From Diphasiastrum complanatum (Eukaryota > Streptophyta > Lycopodiopsida > Lycopodiales > Lycopodiaceae), in assembly GCA_029204225.1 (NCBI GenBank), contig CM055097.1:26009039-26073038 (forward strand): a stretch of DNA of 64,000 bases, in the 5' to 3' direction. Numbering within the stretch: position 1 is the first letter of the stretch; every line of letters begins with the position of its first letter. The notes below the pieces were generated by a model, which saw nothing but the letters and a program-made list of their open reading frames with translations, searched no databases and was not told the origin of the DNA. A program made the position numbers and the translations under genes. Positions 1 to 11,210 of the stretch are shown piece by piece.

Positions 1-330
1 ATGTTAGATCTGATTGTAGGTAATTCTCTGAAAATTTTGATAGATATTTGGTAACAAATCCATTAGTTTTGGTGAATTTTGCCCTTATTTTGCCACTGTT
101 TCTTGAGATCGAAGTCTCTGATCTACAAATTGGGGACTTATTGTTGCAACCTAATGATCTGCTTTCTTGTTGATCCTATCTGGATCTGGATCTTGTTGGA
201 TCTTCTTTGATTTTGTTAGATCTGACTGAATCTTGGTGGATGTAGCTTGATCTGTCTTGATTTCCTAGATCTAGGTGTGATGGCCTTGCAGATGAACTTT
301 TCGTAACATGCCATCACCAATCTGGATCTA
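1..330. other. Non-coding stretch next to a Ty3 integrase
   Basis: No reading frame here resembles a known protein. The stretch is rich in the word gatct and lies just downstream of the C-terminal end of the minus-strand Ty3 integrase, so it is probably the 3' untranslated region or the start of that element's 3' LTR. No second LTR copy in the window confirms this. Confidence 0.35.
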
Positions 331-2230
331 TCTCACTGAGGTGGCCAATACTTATGTAATTGGCTACCGTTGATGCGTGTGTCAAAAGGCGTCCCATCTA
401 GCTTCTCCAAGTTCATGGCTCCATGATTAAGAATCTCTTTGATCCGATAAGGACCTTCGCTTGTGAAATTTAGTTTCCCTTTGATCGCCTTGGTCTTATA
501 CATAAGGACTAGATCTCCGGATCAAAGATCTTTCTTTTGCAATCTGCGATCATGCCATGCTTTGCGTCATTCCTTTTCAGCTGCCAATGCATGTATAGCT
601 AGTAAGCATGTTTCACAGAGCTTATGCAAAGCTTCGTGGCGTAATTGTAGAGATCTGGATTCATCAAGATGTTGCATTGCAGCAATTCTCAATGAAGGGA
701 CCAAAAACTCTACTGACATTACAACATCCTGACCATAAACCAATTGAAATGGTGTTTGATTGGTGCTCCCCTTATATGCTGTCCTGAATGCCCACAGAGC
801 AGCATGTAGCTTGTGTTTCCAATCTGATCTGCTAGCTTCAACTATTTTTTTGAGTACGCTACACAAGATCTTATTGGATGACTCTGCTTGCCCATTACCA
901 CGAGGATAATAAGGTGTACTGGTTCTATGGAACACAAATAATTCCTCCAATAGGACCTTGATGGTCTCATTGATGAAATGACTCCCACGATCGTCGACTA
1001 TCTCCACCGGGCATCTAAAGCGCACAATGATATTTTCATAAAGAAACTTGGCAGTGGTCCTAGCATCAGCTACTCTTACTGCCTTGGCTTCGACCCACTT
1101 GGTGAGGTAGTCCATGGCCACGATTATATATCGGGCTTGGGTACTTCTTGCTGTAGGGTGAATTGGACCAATATAATCCAATCCCCACTTTTCAAATGGT
1201 GCTTGGGCTAAGACCGGGTGTAGAAGGTCATAATTTAATCTCGTTGGTCTCCTTGCCCTTTGGCACACATCGTCGCATTTCCTCAGGTATTCCTCCGTAT
1301 CCTTATGAATCGTTGGCCACCAGCATCCTAATTGTAGAATCTTGCGAACTGTAATGTCGGATGCAAAATGACCTCCACCCATGCCTTCATGTGAGAGCGA
1401 AATAATTCGGATGGCCTCATGAGGAAGAATACATCGCCGAAGGATCCCATCTGGTCCTCTTCGGTACAATTGGTCGACAATCAGCTGATAAGGTCTAGCT
1501 TTCAAGATCAACTTCCGCTGTTCCACCTTTGGTAGTGATTTGTTTGGTTGGCCCCACATTAGATATTCAACTACGTGAGCGGCCCATTCCGATACTGTGT
1601 CAACGTAACCTCATCATCAGGTTGGGTTGTAGTTTCCTTCCCCTTGATTTGTGACACATGATCTGCCATGTAGTATTGCTTTCCCTTGTGAACCACTATC
1701 CAAAAATCAAACTCCAACAACAAAAGTAACTATCGAGTAATTCTCCTTGTATTGCAAGTTTTGTTAACAAGATAGAGCAAGGGCTGATGGTCTATATAAG
1801 GCAAAGTGTGTGGCCATCAAATAGTAATGATTTTTTTTAACCGCATATATTATTGCCAGTGCTTCCCGCTCTGTGGTTGAATAATGCATTTCTGTATCAC
1901 TGAGCTGTCGGCTTGCAAATCGGATCGAAAAATCCTTTTTGTGTTCTCATGGCTGGGTTAAGACTGCTCCTATTGCATACTTTGATCGTCCATATGCACA
2001 TGAAACTCAATGGACCAATTGGGTGGGCATAAGATTGGTGCTGAGACCAATGCATCCTTAAGCTTCTAGAAAGCCCTTAGGGCTTTCTCATTCAATGTGG
2101 ATCCGTTGTGAGTTTGTAAATTGGTCGTGCTAACTCCGCAAAATCTAGGATGAAAATCCTATAATAGTTAGCATGACCCATAAAGATGTAGACCTCGTGG
2201 ATTGTTCCTGGTGGTGTAGACCAATAATGA
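331..2230 (-). pseudogene. Ty3-type pol tail: RT connection, RNase H, integrase (decayed)
   Basis: Read on the minus strand from 2230 downwards, the order is an RT connection segment (YYRIFILDFAELARP), an RNase H region with the motif YSTTEREALAIIYAV near 1900-1840, and then an integrase. The longest open part is 567-1559 (330 codons). It carries the H2C2 finger (H-E-G-M-G-G-G-H then C-D-D-V-C), the integrase core start (W-G-L-D-Y-I-G-P), DDRGSHF around the second catalytic Asp, and YYPRGNGQAE with the catalytic Glu. A C-terminal integrase module (GDLVLMYKTKAIKGKLNF, ending near HKYW) follows in another frame down to about 331. Stops and frameshifts lie between the modules, so this is a dead copy. 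RT palm, protease and gag are missing upstream. Tat/Athila-like affinity is possible from the integrase tail but not proven. Confidence 0.85.
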
Positions 2231-3160
2231 TCCTCTGCTCTGAATTAGGTACTGAAAATACTTTGTTGTACTAGTGTTTGTGTACTGCCACATGAACAAG
2301 AAGGTTGCTGACTAGGCATGGAAGAACGGTGGATGTGGATAAAGTATTGGATTTGGGGGGTGAAGAGATGGTGGGGGCTGGTGAAGAAGCGGCAGGAGGC
2401 AAAATGGCATGAGGTGGTGAGCTGGCAAACTCGAGAGGAGGCATGTTAGGATCGACTAGAAAGGTGGTGGTGGCTTTGCCTTGAGCGACGTATTGGAGGT
2501 CCTGGTTGAAGGTGCGGTCTCCGCCACAGTTTGCAGGCTAAAATGGGAGAAAGTAAACTTTTCATTGAGCATCCGGTGGAGTTGTTGCTGGAGGCTGGTT
2601 AAGGCAGCCCAACAACCTAGAGCCTGAGAGTCCTAGCTGGCCGAAGGTGGCAACGTTACTATGGGTGGTAGGAGAGGTGTGGTGACAGTGGTGGTGGATA
2701 CAGTAACCAAAACATGTGTGACAATGGAAGTAGTTAGAGCAGTGATGGTGGAAACGACTGTGGGGTGAATGGGAGATGAAGTTAGCGAAATAGCGATGGC
2801 GAGGGACGATGAGGTGGTGATGGCGAGAGTAGTGATAGGAGAAACAATGGAAGTTAAGATGGCGGATGAGATGGGGGAAGAGATGGCTGGACAAATAGGG
2901 TTGCAGACATGAGAAGTGATTTGGAGAAGGGGAGAGTAGTTTTAGATAGATTTTTGTGTGTTTGGAGTTAGTTTTCTGTATTTTTTTGTGTCTGGACTGT
3001 TCACAACTAGCAGAGGAGGTGTTAGAGGGTAGATCCCAAAGAAACACACCAATCTGCATTTTTGGAGGGAAAAAGAGCCAAAAATCTCATCAGTTTTTTC
3101 TCCAAAACCAATGAGAGTTAGCCCTTGCATGACTGGCAGCAGCTCCAGGGTACTATCCCA
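2231..3160. other. No supported gene; G-rich purine-biased stretch
   Basis: The plus strand is rich in ggtgg and gatgg words. A 165-codon minus-strand frame (2562-3059) is His/Ser-rich only because of this composition, and no domain is visible. The stretch lies between two Ty3 fragments facing away from each other and may be LTR or leader sequence. Confidence 0.4.
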
Positions 3161-3164
3161 GACT

Positions 3165-3870
3165 TGCATAGAAGCCTGCGAGAGTTAGTTCATAGCAGAT
3201 TGCAAAAAAACAGAGAAAAAACCATAAAAATTCAAAATTGTAAAAAACTAAAAAAAATTCAAATCTTTACCAGAACTCTCGTAGAGCTCTCTGAAGTTCC
3301 ATCTCAGTGAGACTAGAGCACATAAGGACTTGCAAGAGTTAGTTCACTATCTAAGTGTCTGTGCAAGAGTTTCCAGTGGAAAAAAGATGAAAAAATAGCA
3401 AAAAACCCTCGCAGACACTAAAATTTTCAATTCTAGTGGTCAAGAACCCTCGCAGAGAATTCTAAAATTCTATCTCAGTGAGACCAGGACACGGAAGAGT
3501 CTGCGAGAGTTGGTTTAATTCTAGTGAGCAAAAAATTGGGTTTAAGTATCATTAAAAAGTGAAGATCCAGCAAATCCTTCCAGAGATAACTCTCCCAGAC
3601 CACTCCAATCAATTCAGAATGTCAATTTCCATCAGTGGTGAAGCCTGTGAGAGTTAGTACTGATTTTTGGAAAAGATAAAGCCAAAATAGTGGTTCTTAA
3701 CCCTCATAAACAGTGATTCACTTATTGTGGGAGTTAACCCTCACAGAGAATTTGAGAGTCAGATCTAGGCTAGATTCAGCTCTTGTGATCCTTGCAAAAG
3801 TTACTTCCCAATGATCTGAGAGATATCAAGATTTTTGACTGCAAAACAACTAAAGAACCCTCGCAAACTC
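3165..3870 (+). repeat. Cluster of degenerate ctgcgagagtt / aaccctcgcagag motifs
   Basis: At least ten copies of an 11-13 base word occur in about 700 bases, in both orientations: ctgcgagagtt (about 3176 and 3500), cttgcaagagtt (3330), ctgtgagagtt (3648), aaccctcgcag (3407 and 3447), aaccctcacagag (3738) and accctcgcaaac (3857). The two orientations are near-complements, so transcripts could form many small stems. The cluster lies directly upstream of the Ty3 gag at 4080, in its leader or 5' LTR. The same words recur at 7970-8360, downstream of the same element. Confidence 0.6.
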
Positions 3871-4079
3871 AGGACATTCAGTGCAAGGAGTAAAAAGTTA
3901 TCAAGGAAAAATCACTGGCCTATCAGATTGATCAAATCCATAAGATCCAGATTGCATCCCACTGAACCAGCAAGATCCAACTACCTTGGACTCTACCATC
4001 GAATGAATCTGAGATTTGGACTATTAGTAATAAGGAGGACAACAAATCAAGCACCACACTTTCCCATATAGCTGCGCAA

Positions 4080-5215
4080 CAAGAGACAAAACCAGAACCA
4101 GTGCCAATGGATCCAATGGGTCAACCTGTACCTGTCGCTCCCTTGCAAGCAGTTTGGAGGGCACCTCGGATGGAGATACCAAAATACGACGGATCAGCAG
4201 GTCAAACATTTATGATCCGAATGCAGTGCAGCCCTAACTCCTGATTATGCGGTGATCATGTGGTTCGCATCAGAAGAGAACTGAAATGACGGGAGCAGTA
4301 CATTACTCTGCAACAAGCCATGGAAGATGACATTAGGGAAGAGGATGAGAGATTAGATGATGAATATCCCACTACCCACACTCCAACCCCCTCAGTAGCG
4401 TCATCGTCATCAAACATCTCCAATCTATCCCCATAACTGTTGTTGGAATAGATGACCAAATTAAACCACGTCAAATCCACCTGATCAGAACCAGCCCTAG
4501 TATCCCCGCTGAGAGAATTTATGGTGTCCAGTCTGCACCCAAAACCATACAGTGAATGAGTGTCCAGTCCTAAAGCAAAATTTGAGACTGATACAAAGAT
4601 TTTGCCATTTGTGCAATGCAACATCACATGAGACGGCCTTTTGCCCATTTAACCCCCGGATTGTCCAACAGAAGAGGATTTCTTATTCAGACTTCTTATC
4701 CATATCATCAAGGGGCACCAAATGCAGCACCGAGGTATGGGACATTGAACAATCAGCAGTGCATGGTCTTACCTGCACCACTAGGGCCAGCTAATCAGCA
4801 AGCGGCTCATGTAAATTTAATAGCAACAAAACCAGAGATGCCAGTACCACCTCAACCTGAGCAGCAGCAATGGTATGGGCCGGATGAACCATATATGGAT
4901 CCTGTCATAAATGAGTATTATGTGGCCTATGCAGCTCAAACTCAACGTCAAGACGGGAGAAATTATGGCTGCTACAGATGTGGTGAAGAACACAGAATTG
5001 CTGAATGTCCTTACAAGGGACAATATACATCCTTCTACTGGGAATGCGGTTATGGACACTGCTACAAAAACTGTCCATTAAGACTTGGGACCAGCGCGCC
5101 ATTGAATTTCATTGCGATACAACCAGTAACAGTTCCAGTGGGAATGCCACCAGAAAAACAACGTTTCCATGTCCCTGTGTTAGTCGTCACGTGAGCACCG
5201 TTAGTCTCCGATGAC
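4080..5215 (+). pseudogene. Ty3-type gag with two zinc knuckles (decayed)
   Basis: The N-terminal gag segment begins near 4081 (ETKPEPVPMDPMGQPV, then MEIPKYDGSAGQTF), a pattern usual at the start of Ty3 gag capsid regions. The middle is lost to stops. The C-terminal part is open at 4616-5194 and has a CCHC knuckle C-Y-R-C-G-E-E-H-R-I-A-E-C at about 4975-5013. A second knuckle, about 20 codons later, has lost its first cysteine (Y-W-E-C-G-Y-G-H-C-Y-K-N-C). The same double-knuckle layout appears at 9500-9635 and, on the minus strand, at 12,540-12,690, so all three belong to one Ty3 lineage. The knuckles would bind RNA during packaging. The copy is non-functional because of frame breaks. Confidence 0.8.
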
Positions 5216-5559
5216 CAACCCTTGACTTCAGCGCCATATTTGAATGTAAGGGAAGAAAGGAGACGGTATCAGAAGATACGACATTGGATACAGAGAGCGC
5301 AAGTGGAGGAGAAAGCACAAGAAAAATCCACAACTATAGAACCCCCTGCTAACAAAGAACCAATACCACAGACGGGCTCACCACAACACACTGATCAAAA
5401 CAATCGGTTGCATCATCATGGACCACCTTTCCACATGGTGGAGCCTGAGGAACCGCATACGGAAGTGCTCGCCAATTTGCTAGCAAGCCGCGTCAGCCTA
5501 TCCTTAAGAGAGTTGTTGCAGATTGCCTGGCTAAATGGGCCAACACAAAAGCAGAACCG

Positions 5560-6735
5560 GTAGCGCCAGAGCCCATATATTGTGCAGGCTACGATGAGAC
5601 AAGTAACGTCCTCCACATTGGGACAACGTGGGAGAGTGAGGAACACAACTTCACCTTGTCAATCAAACACAAGAGATTCAAGGACAAGACAACAATAATA
5701 GATGGAGAATCAGGTGTCAATTTGATCTCCACTACTTTATCTCAAAAGTGAGGTTTATAGGGATTGAAGCCAACAAAATTTGCCATCAAGCTAGCAGATC
5801 AATCCTATGTAAAACCAAAGGGTGTAGTTGCCAATATCCCTGTAAAAATAACAGGCAGCAATTTGTGAGCACCTTTGTAGTAATGGACATACCAGACTCC
5901 CCATCTACATATCGTGTTTTACTGGGAAGGCCATGTTTGAGATCTGTGCAAGTAGTTCACAACCAAGGTACGGAGAAACTCACCTTTGAGAATAGAGAAC
6001 AGGCTATAAAAGTCGATTCAACCATGTGGGCAGTGAAACCTATTGCACCCAAGGCTGATGACGGATCATCCACAACAGATCATACGATCAATCGCCCAAG
6101 GCAAGCCAAGCGTGGTCACTACGATTTAGAAATAGATGTCATGATATGGATGGATGCATTAGCAATGATTGATTACCAGGCATGTCAATGTGAATCGGAT
6201 CCTGAACCCAGCACATCTTCACCCAAGTGTTACACCATGGACACACCAATTACATTTGGGGTGAATATGATCAACGTAGCATGGTTGTCAACAGAATCTA
6301 TTGAGAACCTAGTGGACGATGATTTAGTCCGTTGGCAACATGTTTTGACTTACAACAAGGAGATTGAACTGACAGATGAGCAGGTCCTACAGCACATGGA
6401 CTCATACCACTATGGAATCAAGAGAGTACCAACTCAACCGTTGCAAAAATCTGCTATGGTGAAAGTTTCAAAGATAGATCCACCAAAGGCACCTACAAAC
6501 AAGAAGAACCAATTGAAACAATGTTACAACAAGTGATCCGATGGAGTGATCTACCCGAAGAAGCTATAGCCACAGTGGATATGGATATTCTCAACCATGA
6601 GGCAAATATCAAACCAGTTCCGAAGAAAAACAACAACGAATTCAACTATGTAACAAGAAAAGGCAAGAAGAAGGTGTTGGATTTCTTGAATTCAATCAGG
6701 ATGAACTCGGATGTGTCATCTTCTTCTTAGATGAT
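5560..6735 (+). pseudogene. Ty3-type aspartic protease and linker (decayed)
   Basis: The retropepsin-like active-site segment IIDGESGVNLIS lies near 5690-5730. It is followed in a shifted frame by IKLADQSYVKP, and then in the open frame 5748-6536 by FVVMDIPDSPSTYRVLLGRP, which matches the flap-to-C-terminus pattern of retrotransposon proteases. The downstream linker (IDVMIWMDALAMIDYQ) is recognisably the same as the minus-strand linker near 11,300 (ALAMVDCLQFDV). Two further short frames run to 6735. At least two frameshifts and several stops make it inactive. Confidence 0.75.
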
Positions 6736-6949
6736 GGAGAATCAAAAGATGACCAATCAGACTAAGATCAATATGTTGAAGGAGGAATCTCATCGAGTAC
6801 CAATTCATGAGATGCCTGAGACCTTCAAGAATTATACCTTTTCGATGACATGGTAATTATGATGCCGCAAGCACAATGAAAACTTGATCAAAGTCAGGAA
6901 CCAGCGAAACAAGTCTTCGAGAGACCCGCACGAACATAGCCGATGAACC

Positions 6950-7765
6950 TTGCCGAGCCAGGTGAAGAAGAAAAGATCGTACATGTGGGAGAGCAGTTAA
7001 CACCCACACAATTCAAGTGGCTATGATCATTGTTGGTGGAGTACAGAAATTGTTTTGCTCAGAATTACAGTGATCTGAAGGGCATCCCACCAATAGTAGT
7101 CCAACACACCATACCCTTGGTGGATGGAGTAGTCCTCAGGGTGAGTCGTTATTACCGCTGCAATTCAAACTATACAAAACTGATCAAGCAAGAGTTGCAG
7201 AAGCTGTTAGACACTGATTTCATTTATGAAAATGAGCACACTGAGTGGGTATCGCCTATAGTTATAGTACCCAAGAAGAATGACAAAATGCAAATATGTG
7301 TGAATCTAAAGGCACTAAATGCAGTCACCAAAAAGGACCATTTTCCTTTACTCTTTACGGAAAGTGTTCTTGACAGAGTAGCAGGAGCAGAAGCCTACAG
7401 TTTTCTGGATGGCTTCAGCAGTTATAATCAGGTGAAGATAGCGCCAGAAGATCAACACAAGACAACGTTCACCACTTACGCCTATAAAGTAATGCCATTC
7501 GGTCTTTGCAATGCCCCAAGCACCTTCCAACGAGTTATGCAGGTGGCATTCAAAGAGTATTTGCAAAATTTTTTGGAGATTTTCTTGGACGATCTGTGCA
7601 TGCACGGGCCTAACTCAGAGCATTTGTCCAATCTGGAGAAGGTGTTGCAAAAGTGCCACAAATTCTAGATCTCCTTGAATCCAGAAAAATGTCAATTTTG
7701 GGCTATACATGGCTTGATTCTTGGCCATATAGTGTCTAGACATGGGATCGCCACGGACCTAGGAT
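6950..7765 (+). pseudogene. Ty3-type reverse transcriptase fragment
   Basis: From about 6950 the frame reads GEQLTPTQFKWL, a stop, and then an open 212-codon run at 7030-7668. Visible RT motifs are the entry region (HTEWVSPIVIVPKKNDKMQICV), the fingers and palm segment (SFLDGFSSYNQVKIAPED, with the first catalytic Asp), KVMPFGLCNAPSTFQRVM, and the active-site box IFLDDLCMH, where many Ty3 elements have YLDD or YVDD. After a stop the frame continues with NPEKCQFWA and LGHIVSRHGI and then ends abruptly near 7765. RNase H and integrase are absent at this end. Together with the gag and protease upstream it makes a 3.7-kb truncated element. Confidence 0.85.
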
Positions 7766-8506
7766 TTGGTGTTTCAGTAGGATGAGGATGGTATGTGCCG
7801 AGTTTGAAGGCTTTTGGAAGTAGTTGTAAGTTTAGAGCAAAAATCGGCAAGAGCTTCGCCTAAAAAAGTGACAAATGACTCGAATTTCCTATTTTTATAG
7901 AGGAAAATTAGAGTGCATATTAGAAGAAGTGTACTTTCCACAGCTCAGATCTATACCAAATTTTGCAAGGGACTTTCTTCGTAATTTTTAAAGATTTCAG
8001 AGAAGCTGGCGAGAGTTCAGAAGCTGTTTTGCATGCCTTGCAAGGTTCTGAAGGTCATGTGAGGGATAATGTTAGGGTTAAACTCTCGCAGGAAAGGATG
8101 TCTCGCCCAACTTTCTCTTGTTATCAAATTTCAAAAATCCAACCTTATAGGCAAGTCACTTTGACTGTCTTGATTCCATTTATGCTACTTGCGAAAGTTG
8201 GCTCGATGATCTTTATGGCATGCAAAGGTTATAAAGTTTTTCCTTCAGTGAACTCTCACAAAGACCATTTTTTTCATTAATCCTTCACAAGTAACTCTCG
8301 CAGAGCTTGCTATAGATCCATCTGGGTCAAATCTGTCCATGGTGAGCTTTGCAAAAGTTCTTATGAAAATTTGGTAGCTGATCCATCATTTTTAGTGATT
8401 TTTTTTCTTTATTTCACTCAATCAGGCCTGAAATTTTCTCTCATTCATTTCATCAGTCCATGTTATCAATGGACTTGTTCTACGACTACATTTTTCCTTT
8501 AACCCC
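7766..8506. repeat. Non-coding stretch with a second ctcgcag motif cluster
   Basis: No gene is supported. Words of the family seen at 3165-3870 recur here: ggcgagagttc (8010), aactctcgcag (8080), cttgcgaaagttgg (8190), gaactctcac (8250), gtaactctcgcagag (8290) and tttgcaaaagttc (8345). Their presence on both sides of the 4080-7765 element fits remnants of its two LTRs or of leader and 3' LTR. I could not align the two clusters end to end, so LTR boundaries are not given. Confidence 0.5.
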
Positions 8507-9250
8507 TTAAGAACGTTTGTCAAGGGCAATGCTATCATAGTCCAAAATGAACCTGTGAAAGAATCTTGTAAAGCCCAAAAAGAATTTCACATCAAGAATT
8601 GTCAGAGGTCTCGCCCATTCTTGTACCTTACGGACTTTGTCATAATCGATTTCAAGACCTTTATCAAATATGACATGGCCCATGTATTTGAGTTTAGTTT
8701 GAAAGAACTCACATTTTGACTCTTTAGCAAAGAGTTTTTCTTGTCTTAGAAGATCCAAGACAATACGAAGATGCTTTTCATGCTCCTCAAGGGTCCGACT
8801 ATAAATTAATATGTCGTCCAGATACACCACCACAAACTTTCCCAGATATGGACGAAGAATATCATTCACCATCTGTTGGAAAGTGGCAGACACATTCATG
8901 AGTCCAAAAGGTAACACTAAAAACTCATAATGGCCGTACCTGGATCAAAATCCAGTCTTAGGAACATCTTCGTTTCTAATCCTTATCTAATGCTATCCTG
9001 ATCTAAGATTAATCTTGGAGAAATACTTAGCTCCATTCAAACAATCCATAAGATCATCCATCCTAGGTAAGGGATATTTGTTCTTAATCATTTAACTCTT
9101 TAAAGTCACCAAAAAAACGTGTGCCGCCATCTTTTTTACTAAAAGAATTGGTGCTCCCCAAGGGTACTTACTAGGCCAAATATGGCCCATTCTAAGGAGT
9201 TCTTGTAGTTGCTTAGAAATTTCATCCTCCATCTTGAAAGGATAAATCAA
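8507..9250 (-). pseudogene. Ty3-type reverse transcriptase fragment of a second lineage
   Basis: Minus-strand RT. The part at 9240-9120 reads MEDEISKQLQELLRMG then WPSKYPWGAPILLVKK. After a damaged stretch the open frame 8917-8507 reads LPFGLMNVSATFQQMVN, the active site VVVYLDDILIYS, EEHEKHLRIVLDLLR, and KCEFFQTKLKYMGHVI. This active-site box and the PWGAP entry motif are those of chromovirus-like Ty3 elements and differ from the 7030 RT (IFLDDL), so a different lineage is involved. At least two stops break the frame. Gag, RNase H and integrase are not present beside it. Confidence 0.8.
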
Positions 9251-9359
9251 CAAAAGAAATAGTAGAATTACCTTGCGCTTTAAAGGATTTAGGTTGCCCG
9301 CCAGATTTCTTTTGTTTTTGAAATCCGACAGCTAGACCTCGTCAATATGCTCTTGGATA

Positions 9360-9664
9360 CCCGGAACGATTAGCCTTACCTTCCCCACCAAAGCACCCCG
9401 CTCCTCCTGCCAATTTGATGGAACAAAACCTTACAAAGATACCGAGCAATAGAATTATAGTAATGATTAACAACAAGCATCTAGAAACTGGACCAGAGCA
9501 CCACTTGGAGGCTTTGCATGTGGAGAAAATCATAGAGTTGCAGAATGTCCAAATAAAGACAAATTTGTACCATTCTTTCGTGTGGTTATGGGCATTGCCA
9601 TAAGGAATGTCCATCAAGATTGAAGCCACCACCGGCTACAGCTCCTAGAAATTTGATAACAATG
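9360..9664 (+). pseudogene. Ty3-type gag C-terminus, zinc-knuckle pair (decayed)
   Basis: Two zinc-knuckle remnants lie in frames shifted against each other: F-A-C-G-E-N-H-R-V-A-E-C at about 9512-9550, and C-G-Y-G-H-C-H-K-E-C at about 9580-9612, followed by a proline-rich tail. The pair closely matches the knuckles at 4975-5080 and 12,540-12,690. The segment abuts the next repeat family at about 9665, so it is a fragment cut by insertion or recombination. Confidence 0.65.
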
Positions 9665-10461
9665 CAACATCCTCATGAGTCCTCGTGTGGTGGTTGGGTC
9701 ATCAAGTTTAAGACCTCTGAAATTGAGTCCGACAAAGAATTGGATATGATACCTGCATTGGGAGAGCAGTCGGCTTGGAGAATACAGTTTTTGAGAAAAC
9801 TCTAGAATTCATCAGGAGTTATGTGGCCAGCCCTCGCCAATTGTGCGTAGATCCATACTACATACCAATGTCACACAGAAATAAGTGGAAGGATTTGGGA
9901 TTGGCCATGGACAAAATTACCATCCATATGCTGAACTGGCCAATCATCCACCAACCTTGTAGCTGGGAGATATCAATGGACTTCCATCGAGCCCTACAAG
10001 TATACCAACGGGAGTATATCCACTCTCTTGATCCCACAGTCAGACAATCGGCACTGTTCGCAAAAGATCTCACTCTATTGGCATCCGTTGCAACATGATG
10101 GGATCCGTTGCAACATGATGGCATCCGTTGCAACATGATAGTTGCCTTCCTACTTTGGCATTTGATCCGAATAAGCCAATGATGTCAGATAGTATTAAGG
10201 ATTAGCTATCGGTGGCCAGATTATATTTTTGTGCAGCAATGATGGGAGGCTCTTGGGAATCTTTGTGTATCGAAATTGAAGAAGATTATCAAAAGCAACA
10301 CGATGCCAATGTTTGCACAAGTATTACTTGCTCTATGTTTACAGATTTGCCTCTCTCTACTTCAAAGTGGATTGTCGGAGCCCATCGTTGTTTTATAAAA
10401 GCCCATAGTAACTGCATCTCACAGGTGTTGTGGGATTGCCACCACTTTTGGTGGGGGATAC
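9665..10461 (+). pseudogene. Unidentified ORF at the 3' end of a non-autonomous LTR family, copy 1
   Basis: Broken frames here encode a protein segment that also occurs in both duplicated arms (30,467-31,230 minus; 59,930-60,721 plus). Shared blocks include ESLRGGWVFKFKTSE-like, SIRSYVASPRQL, VDPYYVPMS, and a C-terminal FDPNKPMASDS then LYFCAAMMGGSWE. I do not recognise the family: no protease, RT, integrase or zinc-knuckle motif is present. It ends a few bases before a 749-bp LTR, and the last bases, ttttggtgggggatac, could serve as a polypurine tract. Three copies with broadly the same reading frame suggest it was once a coding region of the element. Only about the last 0.8 kb of the internal region is kept here. 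Confidence 0.55.
10081..10140 (+). repeat. Three exact-spaced copies of a 20-bp unit
   Basis: The unit gcatccgttgcaacatgatg occurs at 10,081, 10,101 and 10,121 with one base changed in the middle copy. The matching place in the arm copies has a single unit, so this is a local triplication by slippage. Confidence 0.9.
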
Positions 10462-11210
10462 TGTTGGAGGATTTGCGGATCATGAGGCAACCCTAACCCT
10501 AGTTAATAAGTGAGAGGGATTTGGCACCCTGTGTGTAAGTCCAACCCGATGATCACATAAAGATTTGATTAATTAGAAAGTCAATTAAAAAGGACTTTAG
10601 GCCTTTTTGCGGGACTTTTAATGTCGTAGGGCCTAAATGTTAAGTTAGTGAATAAAGTTGGGTTTCCCTCCAATTTTGGATGGTTCTCACTCTTTTTTAA
10701 ATTTGAATAATTAGGGAGGCAGAAATGGACCAATGGGATTTAGAGGACAGGGTCCTCCTCTCTACTATAAAAACAAACCAACTCGAGATTCCTACACATG
10801 TACATATCTTCATTTCAATAAAGCAGATTGGTTCTCTTGTGAAATGGATTTATGAATGTCCTTGCTCTCTATCACTTTTCCTCCATCTCTCATGCTTTTA
10901 TTGTGTTTGTTAGTTGTTGCATCTGATTGTTATTGGGATTGCATGTTTTTATACTTTTTATGAGAAAGAAAGGGAGAGAGAGAAAGAGTAAGCTATCTTC
11001 ATTGTGGATCTTAGTGTTAGTGATTGTAGTGCTAATGCTTAGAGTTAATGGATGTTAGAGCTAGATGTGGATCTTCCATTCATGCTGAAATATGAAATAT
11101 TTTATCGCTCTCATGGGAACGAACCTACGTGTGACAACTAAGTTCATCTCCTTGATGCTAGATTGATTAGATCTTGGGTTGAGGATAGGCAAGGAAAGAA
11201 ACCCACTATA
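10462..11210 (+). mobile_element. LTR (3' LTR) of the unidentified LTR family, copy 1
   Basis: The stretch starts tgttggagg and ends cccactata, where the arm copies end cccgctaca. It is about 750 bp and matches 60,722-61,485 (plus) and 29,683-30,466 (minus) throughout. Flanking DNA becomes unrelated exactly at 11,211, which fixes the LTR end. It contains a TATA-like ctactataaaaac near 10,765. The internal purine-rich stretch lies on its left, so this is the 3' LTR. No 5' LTR is visible nearby. The element appears to have inserted into the minus-strand Ty3 element at 11,211-14,045. Confidence 0.75.

Noticed and set aside
978-1354. Plus-strand frames within the Ty3 integrase
   Set aside because: Antisense shadows of the integrase on the minus strand.
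2562-3059. A 165-codon His/Ser-rich minus-strand frame
   Set aside because: Composition-driven frame in G-rich sequence, no domain, no start context, and overlapped by another spurious frame.
4080-9250. One single Ty3 element spanning gag to the minus-strand RT
   Set aside because: The RT at 8507-9250 is on the opposite strand and has a different active-site context, so it is from another lineage.
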